From the NCBI GenBank assembly GCA_020796225.1, contig CM036755.1:65850049-65914048 (forward strand): a DNA stretch of 64,000 bases, read 5' to 3'. Below, in pieces: positions 31,755-40,653 of this stretch. A program made the translations under genes and the position numbers. Position 1 is the first letter of the stretch; each line of letters opens with the position of its first letter. The notes beneath the pieces were generated by a model, which did not search any database, was not told the origin of the DNA, and worked only from the letters and a program-made list of their open reading frames with translations. The stretch is from Arion vulgaris. Taxonomy: Eukaryota; Mollusca; Gastropoda; Stylommatophora; Arionidae.

Positions 31755-32500
31755 TAATATGTATGGTAGCGAAATGTGTGATAGCGAAATAGTGTAGCGA
31801 GATGTGTGTAGGAAATGTGTATATCGAAATTGTGATATCGAAATGTGTGATAGCGAAATGTGTGATAGCGAAATGTGTGATAGTGAAATGTGTGGTAGTG
31901 AAATGTGTGATATCGAAATGTGTGATAGCGAAATGTGTGATAGTGAAATGTGTGGTAGTGAAATGTGTGATAGTGAAATGTGTGATATCGAAATGTGTGA
32001 TAGCGAAATGTGTGATAGTGAAATGTGTGATAGTGAAATGTGTGATAGTGAAATGTGTGATAGTGAAATGTGTGGTAGTGAAATGTGTGATATCGAAATG
32101 TGTGATAGCGAAATGTGTGATAGTGAAATGTGTGATAGTGAAATGTGTGATAGAAATGTGTGATATCGAAATGTGTGATAGCGAAATGTGTGATAGTGAA
32201 ATGTGTGATAGTGAAATGTGTGATAGTGAAATGTGTGATAGAGAAATGTGTGATAGTGAAATGTGTGATAGTGAAATGTGTGATAGTGAAATGTGTGATA
32301 GTGAAATGTGTGATAGTGAAATGTGTGTAGGAAATGTGTGATAGTGAAATGTGTGATAGTGAAATGTGTGATAGTGAAATGTGTGATAGCGAAATGTGTG
32401 ATAGTGAAATGTGTGATAGTGAAATGTGTGTAGTGAAATGTGTGTAGGAAATGTGTGTAGCGAAATGTGTGTAGTGAAATGTGTGTAGCAAAACGTGTGT
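31755..32500 (+). repeat. 15-bp satellite, about 48 copies
   Basis: GAAATGTGTGATAGT with variants AGC, ATC and GGT at the unit end. A higher-order order of variants repeats between 31830-31970 and 31980-32120. The period of five codons opens long frames on both strands. Confidence 0.95.
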
Positions 32501-32574
32501 GCAATCTATACTCGTTGAAGTGGATGATAACGTCAAATCGGAACACACAATAGCTGTATAATGAAAATAAAAAT

Positions 32575-32790
32575 CGTGGCATATCCTAAAGGACGTAGCC
32601 ATCAACCACAGTAAACGAGTCGTTGATTTTCTAGGCACCACTTATACGTTCAGTAGTTTGCCATTGCTTTCTGAACGGTGAGGTCTACTTTACCTTTTTG
32701 TAAAAATCCCACACGGAAACCGTGGGGTTTGAACCAGGTACGCTTGGGTTCGTGATCGAGCTCACTACCGCTTGAGCTACAGACGCTCAG
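32575..32790 (-). mobile_element. S6 tRNA-derived SINE
   Basis: Minus strand box A TAGCTCAAGCGG, box B GGTTCAAACCCC, AGACCTCACCGTTCAGAAAG, ACGTATAAGTGGTGCCTAGA. Confidence 0.85.
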
Positions 32791-32831
32791 CTGTATATCA
32801 CCATATAAAATTAACTATACAAGGGAAAAAT

Positions 32832-32888
32832 TATTTGTGTGTGTGTGTTTGTGTGTGCGTGATACGTGAAAGATTATTTATGTGTGTG

Positions 32889-32927
<39 letters not shown>

Positions 32928-32935
32928 TGTGCGTG
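32832..32935 (+). repeat. (GT)n microsatellite
   Basis: Interrupted TGTGTG tracts. Confidence 0.95.
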
Positions 32936-33205
32936 TTATATGTAAAAGTGACATCTTTCGCTACAGATTTTTTATTCTTCTTTGTCGCTATTTTGTCTTG
33001 AAGAAAATACGTATTTTATTGCACAATAAGCTTGTAAAGTTGCAAACTTGATGTTTCATTTTGTTGATATGGTCTTTTATGTCTGGTCTCACATTACGTG
33101 ATATTGAACACATTGAATTACACTGTGTATATTCTGTTGTGTTTTCTCACTTTGATTTTTTAATAAACAAAACAAAAATCTTGTTGCAGTTTGTCAGTGA
33201 ATAAC

Positions 33206-33370
33206 CAGTGGCGGCTTGTGATCGTTTTTGTTGGATGGAATCAGACATAAATTTTCGGAAAAAATCATGGCCTTGGCTTAAGTTATTGTAATTTATTAAA
33301 TACTAAATACACGTTACACATTATTTTTGGTGGGGCCTGACCTCGAGCCCTTGATGACGAGCCGCCACTG
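33206..33370. mobile_element. hAT-type MITE copy 2
   Basis: 165 bp from CAGTGGCGGCTTGTG to ACGAGCCGCCACTG, flanked by perfect TGAATAAC duplications. Confidence 0.9.
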
Positions 33371-33486
33371 TGAATAACCATACATTATATGTAACATATT
33401 AATGAAAACTCACAGTCTATTATACCCACATATACAAGTGCGTTGCTACCAAGATAGTGCAACGGATGACCGAATATGAGATAGGT

Positions 33487-33723
33487 AAGTGGCGGCTTGT
33501 GACTATTTTTGTTGGTGGGGTCACACACATTTTTTGCTGGTGGGGTACACACATATTTTTGCTGGTGGGGTCACACACATATTTGCTGGTGGGGTCACAC
33601 ACATATTTTGCAAAAATCATGGATTTGGGTTGTTATTTTTTTATTTATAAAATAATAAATACACGTTACACATTATTTTTGGTGGGCCCGGCCCCACTGG
33701 CCCTTAATGACGAGCCGCCTCTG
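33487..33723. mobile_element. hAT-type MITE copy 3, internally expanded
   Basis: 237 bp from AAGTGGCGGCTTGTG to ACGAGCCGCCTCTG, flanked by AGATAGGT/AGATGGGT. A GCTGGTGGGGTCACACACAT unit is repeated inside. Confidence 0.8.
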
Positions 33724-33739
33724 AGATGGGTACTATGGT

Positions 33740-34021
33740 CTATCCCGTAACGAACAAGTTGCTATAACCCGCCTTCGTACCGGCCATAACAGACTTCGGG
33801 CCCATATGTTCAACAAATTTAAAATTGGCACAACTAGTCTGTGCCACTGTGAAAAGGTGGACATGACGGCAGAGCACATACTGCAAGACTGCCAATTGTT
33901 AGCAGGCCTAAGACGCGAAACCTGGTCAGATAACACAGAGCTTCGCGAGAAGCTGTACGGAGAGACGGAGTCCCTAAAAACAACAGTAGAATTCATAAAA
34001 CGATTTGGTTCATCTGTCTAA
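33740..34021 (+). pseudogene. LINE ORF C-terminus with zinc motif
   Basis: Upstream RLRTGHNRLRAHM-like coding, then FKIGTTSLCHCEKVDMTAEH, ILQDCQLLAGLRRETW, LREKLYGETESL and FIKRFGSSV-stop. The C-x-C..H..C pattern after an RNase H domain closes several non-LTR retrotransposons. Intact over the last 72 codons. A broken second copy is at 45541-45870. A GAGA tract follows the stop in both. Confidence 0.75.
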
Positions 34022-34027
34022 GCGGGG

Positions 34028-34041
34028 ATCGAGAGATAGAG

Positions 34042-34082
<41 letters not shown>

Positions 34083-34125
34083 GAGGGAGATAGAGAGAGA
34101 GATAGAGAGATAGATCGAGAGAGAA
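34028..34125 (+). repeat. (GA)n/(GATA)n microsatellite
   Basis: GAGAGA and GATAGA units directly after the LINE stop. Confidence 0.9.
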
Positions 34126-34164
34126 TGAACGAATATAAAACATTCTCACTGCAAACTTTCTTCG

Positions 34165-34320
34165 AATGCCAACTATCGTTACTGCCTTTAGTACCGCATT
34201 TTTTAATGCGGTGTAGGACAGGTGGGACGAGTGCCTGAGGAATTTAATGTCCGCATGGTTAGTGCAGTCACCACGAAGCTGTTTAGATAAGGATTTTTTA
34301 TTTATGCCCATAACAGAAAA
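34165..34320 (+). repeat. Unnamed 150-bp repeat, copy 1
   Basis: AACTATCGTTACTGCC, GCGGTGTAGGACAGGTGGGA, GTGCAGTCACCACGAAGCTG, TTTATGCCCATAACA; the same order occurs at 40788-40960. Possibly a LINE 3' region. Confidence 0.6.
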
Positions 34321-34439
34321 ATATCTTTGCTCTTACCGTGAATTGTGCACGGGTCTCCAGCATGGGAGCCACGCTCTAATCCATCATCGAATGTCAAATA
34401 GAGAAATTTTAACTTATTTAGGTTGAAGTCGAAACAAAA

Positions 34440-34690
34440 GGTTCTAATTCCGAACAATTGACTTCATTGCACCGGGATTTAACTCATATGGCTGGGTCCC
34501 TGTTCGCATTAATGGCACGCCATCTGCAGAGAGTATTGCATAAAGCACGAATTCCGTAGCTCCGGCAACAATACTAGGGTTCTCTGAAAAATTCACTTGT
34601 AAACAAAACGACGCGGTCCGGATTTAAACCCACGATATTCGGGACGCAAGAGCTTAACCACTTAGCAACAGAGACTTACAAAGTTGAAGT
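34440..34690 (-). mobile_element. S1 SINE
   Basis: Minus strand TTGCTAAGTGGTTAAGCTC, box B-like GGTTTAAATCC, ACGGAATTCGTGCTTTATGC. Confidence 0.75.
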
Positions 34691-34944
34691 ACGTTGAAGT
34701 GTCAACCATCACTCTTTAGTGTAAACAAGATAATTTACTCTTGTTTAATCATCATGAAGTTGTTAACTTTTCCGAGAAACTTTGTTTATGTATAAAAATT
34801 TTACACAAACTAAATTATTTTTATTACGGGGAATTTATTCATTAAAAACAACCCGGAAATATTTTAGAACGTTACTAGACACACTGACACAGCATTAAAT
34901 ATCTGTACAATCACTGTAAAACCATGACCATCATCATTATCATC

Positions 34945-35545
34945 ATCAGGGGCCGTGCCGGGTGGCGCAGGCGAACAAGGATTTAGACAAATCTCTATCT
35001 TTGGTGTTTGCTATCAACTCAGATGTTGACGTTCTACCGTGCCATGAAGTCAGTCTTTCCAAAATTTTCTCTCTCTCGTCCTCTGTCTCGTCGGCCCTCG
35101 ATTTTACCTGTTGTCACAATGTGTTATAAACCTCTCCTCCTTATCACATGCCCGAAAAATGATGACTGCCTCTTTCTTATATTGATGATACGCTTTCTCT
35201 GTGTCTTGATCTCGTTCATTGGCTGAAATCGGATGCACATGTCCTAAACGTGTAGAAGTCTATGCGTTTAGGGGCCTACCAAACCAATCTGCAACGTATA
35301 CACGTTCTTGGCAAAGATCAAACACATCACAAAGGGTGATTAAAATTGGTCGTAAAGAACGAACGCAAAGAAGAAGAAGAAGAAGATCTCGTTCAGCACT
35401 TCAACATTAGTCATTTTAGCAGTCCCTGGAATTCTCATCATTCTTCTATAAAACCACATCTCTGTGGCCCTCAGAGATTTTTCGATCTGTGTGTTCATTG
35501 TCCATGACTCGCACCCGTTTGTCAGTATTGGTTCCATGACGTCTG
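34945..35545 (-). pseudogene. LINE C-terminal fragment (TAKMTNVE family) split by S2
   Basis: Minus strand from 35537: MEPILTNGCESWTMNTQIEK, ATEMWFYRRMMRIPGTAKMT; continues beyond the SINE with ATGTGATAAGGAGGAGAGG and TTGATAGCAAACACCAAAG. Confidence 0.7.
35219..35384 (+). mobile_element. S2 SINE, 5'-truncated, with target duplication
   Basis: From GGCTGAAATCGGATGCAC to GAAGAAGAAGAAGAA, flanked by GATCTCGTTCA at 35208-35218 and 35385-35395. Confidence 0.88.
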
Positions 35546-35591
35546 GTCAATTTGAGGTGAAGGACATTTAACGAACCAGTTCATTGGAGGT

Positions 35592-36045
35592 CTATATGGC
35601 GTAGAGGTTCAGTGCTCGCCTCTTGTTTCAAAGGTACTTGGTTCGCTCCCACGTGGAGCCATCGGGATACTTTTCAAGAGATCCATGATTCCTGAGTGTA
35701 GGTGAGATCGAGTTTCAAGTCCTATCGGAGACAGGCGATACAACGTAGATCTACTGCCCGTGTTAAAGTTGAGCACGTAAAAGAACCCTTGGCAGATCAA
35801 AATCGAGAAGAGCAGGCTGGAAATCCGCTGCCTGAGAAAATTTATTAGAAAGATAAAAAAATAAAATTCCAACAAAATATTTTCACTATCTTCTAAATTA
35901 CATCAGGGTCCCTTGCCGGTGCTACAGAGTGTAAGCTCGTGCGCTTCCGCTGAGATCTTCCTGTTAAAGAAAGATATCGGAGCACACATGGTTACTCACC
36001 GAAGTGCAATGATGATAGTCCTATCAATCAATCAATAATCAATCA
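35592..36045 (+). mobile_element. S5 tRNA-derived SINE, full length
   Basis: Box A-like TGGCGTAGAGGTTCAGTGC, box B-like TTGGTTCGCTCCC, body to CACATGGTTACTCACC, tail ATCAATCAATAATCAATCAA. Reference copy for S5. Confidence 0.85.
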
Positions 36046-36142
36046 ACAGTTCATTGAAACTAATGTTGATCGATCTATTGATAGAGAAACGGTAATACAA
36101 GGGAAACACCATAGAACAAAGAGCTTATTGTATAGTTATTGT

Positions 36143-36573
36143 CAGTGGCGGCTCGTGCTAATTTTTGTTCGTGGGGCCTGACACATTTTTGTGTGGAAAA
36201 TCATGGTACTGGGTTAGGTTATATTTTAATTGATACAGTAATACGCCCGAGTGGTTACCGGGGCCCAAATTTGGGGTGTAAAGAATCGAACCACTGTTAC
36301 CTGCCATGCATGTAAGAGGCGATAAGAAGATTTAGCTGAAATCGGATGCACGTGCCCTAAATATCTAGAAGTCTATGCGTTTAGGGTCCTACTAAACCAA
36401 TGTGCAACGTATGCAGGTTCTTGGCAAAGATCAAACATATCTCAAAGAGTGATTAAAATTGGTCGTAAGGAGTGAACGCAAAGAAGAAGAAGAAGATACA
36501 ACAATAAATACACGTTACACATTATTTTTGGTGGGGGCCGGCCCCACTAACCCTTAATGACGAGCCGCCACTG
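36143..36573. mobile_element. hAT-type MITE copy 4 containing an S2 SINE
   Basis: From CAGTGGCGGCTCGTG to ACGAGCCGCCACTG, flanked by perfect GTTATTGT duplications; interrupted at 36244-36494. Confidence 0.9.
36244..36494 (+). mobile_element. S2 SINE nested in the MITE
   Basis: CGCCCGAGTGGTTACCGGGG to AAGAAGAAGAAGAA; flanks GATACAGTAATA and GATACAACAATA are a slightly diverged target duplication. Confidence 0.88.
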
Positions 36574-36744
36574 GTTATTGTATATGCATTAAATATGTTA
36601 TATGTGTGTGCTGATGCTTGTTATAATAAAAACAAGGATGTGCAAAATGCTGAAGTATTGTACATAGTGTCAATATAATATGAAATATGGTACAGTACAA
36701 TAGAAATACATGTTAGCAATAAATACTTTATTTACTTCACAAGA

Positions 36745-37165
36745 TCCAAAATGACAGGTTTCGGTATGAGTGGATATCGTCTATAGAAGTTTCTAGCCTC
36801 CAGAGGCTTACGTGAATATACTGTCCTGCGCATGCATATGTTTACGGTAATGAGAGAGAGAGGACAAGCTAGCATCAACAGCATCGATTGTTAGGGAGTT
36901 GAAGATGTTTAAGGGGGATGTTCTTCGGTCTCTTCGCGACTGCCTGTTGGATGAAGACACTAAAATAGATGTTGAAGCGATTTAAGCAGTTTGGAGTTAC
37001 CCGTTGTACAAGTCGAACTGGATGCCTGAGGTGCAGAGTGAGGAGTGTGTTTAATCAACGAGCTAAGAGAACCATCAGTATGCATACTCTTCGATATTTG
37101 CTTGTGGGGACTGAGCATCTATGGGTCTGCCCGGAGTGTAATGACGTCAGTTTAGTAACCAATAA
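36745..37165 (+). mobile_element. Penelope-associated segment, degenerate
   Basis: Matches two stretches around Penelope copy 2: GAGTGGATATCGT with following CCTCCAG (as at about 60890-60930), and CTAGCATCAACA, TCTTCGG and GACACTAA (as at about 61940-62055). No domain can be translated. Read as a relic of the same element. Confidence 0.45.
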
Positions 37166-37184
37166 CCTATTTACTATCACGGTT

Positions 37185-37425
37185 AACATAGAAATAAAAA
37201 TCGTACCACATCCGTTTCAGAACGTCGCCATCAACCACAGTAAACTAGGCGTTGATTTTTCTAGGCACCACTTATACGTTCAGTAGTTTTCCATTGTGTT
37301 CTGAACGGAGAGGTGTATTTTTAGCACTTCGTAAAAATCAACAGAAACAAATTTGTTTCCTAATTGCCCAAGTACGCCTGTTGTGTTATGATCGAGCTCA
37401 CTACTGCTTAAGCTACAGATGCACA
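37185..37425 (-). mobile_element. S6 SINE
   Basis: Minus strand GTAGCTTAAGCAGTAGTGAG, GTTCAGAACACAATGG, AACGTATAAGTGGTGCCTAG, TTTACTGTGGTTGATGGCGA. Confidence 0.8.
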
Positions 37426-37554
37426 CATTTGAGCACAAAATAAATCTTTCCTCTTAAAGTATTTCTTCCCCTTTCTATTACTCTTTTGACTTCTTTGTCA
37501 CGTAACAGTTATCTCACCAATGTGCTTAATGACATAATTAGAAGTACAGTAAAA

Positions 37555-38270
37555 ATTGATCTTTTCATTATACTTAGCGACATGAATGACAGTACAATAC
37601 AAATATATCTTTTCAATACACGTAGCGACATGAATGACAGTACAATACAAATATATCTTTTCAATATACTTAGCGACATGAATGACAGTACAATATAAAT
37701 ATATCTTTTCAATATACTTAGCGACATGAATGACAGTACAATACAAATATATCTTTTCAATATACTTAGCGACATGAATGACAGTACAATACAAATATAT
37801 CTTTTCAATATACTTAGCGACATGAATGACAGTACAATATAAATATATCTTTTCAATATACTTAGCGACATGAATGACAGTACAATACAAATATATCTTT
37901 TCAATATATTTAGCGACATGAATGACAGTACAATACAAATATATCTTTTCAATATACTTAGCGACATGAATGACAGTGCAATACAAATATATCTTTTCAA
38001 TATACTTAGCGACATGAATGACAGTACAATACAAATATATCTTTTCAATATATTTAGCGACATGAATGACAGTACAATACAAATATATCTTTTCAATATA
38101 TTTAGCGACATGAATGACAGTACAATACAAATATATCTTTTCAATATACTTAGCGACATGAATGACAGTACAATATAAATATATCTTTTCAATATGATTA
38201 GCGACATGACTGACTGTATAATATAAATATATCTTTTCAATATGATTAGCGACATGACTGACTACAGTAA
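37555..38270 (+). repeat. 48-bp minisatellite, about 15 copies
   Basis: GACATGAATGACAGTACAAT, ACAAATATATCTTTTCAATA, TACTTAGC repeated with little variation. As 48 is a multiple of three, frames stay open on both strands; these are not genes. The last units diverge (GATTAGCGACATGACTGACT). Confidence 0.95.
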
Positions 38271-38284
38271 AAGTATATCTTTTT

Positions 38285-38552
38285 CTTACTCTTCTTCTTT
38301 GACCGCTCCATATCGACCACTTGTTAAACCACTCTGTTATTTGTATGTGATCTGAGCCTAAGAGCGATTGTACGTTGTGCCAGTTATACGCCTACAAGTA
38401 GGCCAGCACATCCAATTTCTGCGACGCTTTTTATTTACTAGGTAGCTTCCCTAGGTCCCTACCTCATTCGTCTCTTACGACATGCCTTGTAGGTCGCAGT
38501 GGTACTAATCTTTGCTCTCATTGAGAACCCCGACAACACACGGTCGAAAGTA
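38285..38552 (-). mobile_element. S3 SINE
   Basis: Minus strand CCGTGTGTTGTCGGGGTTC, AAGGCATGTCGTAAGAGACG, TAGGCGTATAACTGGCACAA, AAGTGGTCGATATGGAGCGG. Ends 55 bp past receptor B's stop. Confidence 0.85.
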
Positions 38553-38606
38553 TATCTAAACACACACCAAAAATCACATAAAAAAAAACACATTTATGAA
38601 TCAGCA

Positions 38607-40653
38607 TTATCTACAACGAAAAAGTTGAATACACTCGCGTCTAAAATTACCTCCACATAAACTGTAAATGATAGGGTTAGCAGCAGAGTTGATGAAATAA
38701 AATCTTATAAAGAGATTATACAAGGACAGCTCCGTCATAGTCAAGGAATCATGTTTTTCTGGCGAAATAAACACAAAAAAGGACAGCGCAATATACGGTA
38801 GAAAACCAATAGCATAGACAGCACTGATAAGTATCAAAATTGCTGTTGTACGATTTATATATCTTTTTGTCATCTGTGTTCCTTCACTGTATCGTCTTTT
38901 ATTTGTTCCAGAATTTTTCATATTTTTCAAAATATGTTCCAATTCTTGACTTAATTGACTATGTTGTGATGCATTTGAGAACTTTTTAACGGTATGTTGG
39001 GACGTTTGATTGCAGTTAATATGCTCTGAGATATTCACAATTTGCTTGCAAGAATCGTTACTCTCATTTTTAGCAGCAGTTAACACAGGAAACTTGTCTG
39101 ATTCAACTTCAGAATGTTCTTCATAGTTAATCGGTTTTACACTTTGAGAATCTTCACAGTTAATCGGTTTTACGAAATTCGATTCTGCAGACAAAATGCT
39201 TTTTTGTACGATTTCAAAGTTTTCGTTCGTCATCATTGCAGGAGCTGTAGAGTTTATTACTGTCTTTTCATTATATTCCTTATAGTCGCTGCTTGTGTCT
39301 GTGAGAAGATCACTAAAAGACACAACTTTCAAACTCTCAGGAGGATATTTGGAAACATCGCACAAATTTCCCAGAAAATGCTCACATTGTTTTAGATGTT
39401 CTTGAGAAACATTAGTAATACCTTTCTGCGACTGTTGTTCTGTAAGTCTTGGACAATCTACCAAGGCACAAATGTCAAGTTGAGCCAACTTAATACTGGC
39501 CATATTATTATCTGAACTGTCTTGTATTCCCATAGTCATGCTTGTATGTTCAACTTTCGATCTATTCTTTGCGTCTCCCTGTTCTTCAAAGTTATTTCCA
39601 TCGCTGTAAGATTGCTTACAATCATTGATTGATAATAATGATGATTGATCTCTAAGTCTTGAGAAATGTTTACAATTATCTACGTGATCATTCACATTAC
39701 TATCTATCTGATCAGAATCACCTTTGGCTGGAACAAAAATATAATCTTTAGTATGAACAAATTTATTACCTTCTACCTGTACACATGCTTCACCTGCTGT
39801 TTGCGCAAATGTATCACAGTTTGTCTGAACACATGTATCACCTTCTGTCGGTACAAAAATACCACCATCTGTACGAACAAATATATCACCTTCTGTTTGA
39901 TAGAATGTACTACCTTCTGTTTGTATACATGCGTCGCCTTCTGTGTCTACAAATGTATCGGTCCCTGTTTTCTCAAATGTGTCATCTTTTATCTTCGCAA
40001 TGTGTGCATCTTCTGTTTTTACAGATTCCATTGTTACTTCAGCCTCAGTAACGTTATAAGTATTATTATCAAATTGCCAATGAGGTGACTGTATATCTTG
40101 CTCATTATTCTGACAGGTTTCAACATCGCCGGTTTCACAACATTTTTCTAAGTTTGTAATTTCTTGCCAATGTTCATTTATGTTGTTATATTTGTTCATA
40201 GTCACAGTACTTTGTTGTGATGGTCTGCGAAGCTGACGGTCAGCTGACTGTGATGAAGACAAATTTGTCATCATTTTCTGATCTTCACTTGAGGAAAAAT
40301 GCAGACTAGATGTCAATGAAGGTCTTGATGCTACTGCTTTATAAAAATTGTTTGCTTTCCAGGCAACAACCCCAATTCGTATATATAAGATTAAGAGTGG
40401 TACAGCTGCCATAAGGAAAAGAAATAGGAAAAATCCGTTGTTTATGGTTGGCCATATTGTGTCTTTGTATTCATCGTCTTCAGAGCATTCATAAGCCAGG
40501 ATATCGGAACGTGGGGTAACCTTCGTTTGGCGACCATTTGTGACAGAGTAAGGGATGGAAGATAGCGCTCCAATGCATGCTATCACTAGGCTGATAACTT
40601 TAGCGTGTGTGACTGATATCTGCCAATCATGTGGCTTACACAACTTGCGGTAC
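38607..40653 (-). CDS. Receptor B exon 3 (TM4 to C-terminus, giant third loop)
   Basis: A 2047-nt exon starting after TTTTGCAG at 40654. It encodes TM4 (AKVISLVIACIGALSSIPY), an ECL2 with YECSEDDEY, TM5, an acidic Ser/Thr/Asn-rich loop, TM6, TM7 and the tail. The open frame continues upstream to 40724 but only through intron sequence. Loop landmarks: the 8-residue tandem repeat at 39717-39980 and a duplicated VKPIN motif at about 39130-39175. No canonical AATAAA is seen close to the stop; CATAAA about 12 bp past it is the nearest variant. Confidence 0.92.

Noticed and set aside
31754..32641. Open frames of 277 and 295 codons (minus) and 179 codons (plus)
   Set aside because: They are translations of a 15-bp satellite; the period of five codons keeps all frames open.
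37498..38255. Open frames of 210 and 248 codons (minus)
   Set aside because: Products of a 48-bp array with period 16 codons; no gene context.
39114..40088. Plus-strand frames of 93, 140 and 88 codons with Cys/Thr repeats
   Set aside because: Shadow of the 24-bp coding repeat and loop of receptor B on the opposite strand.
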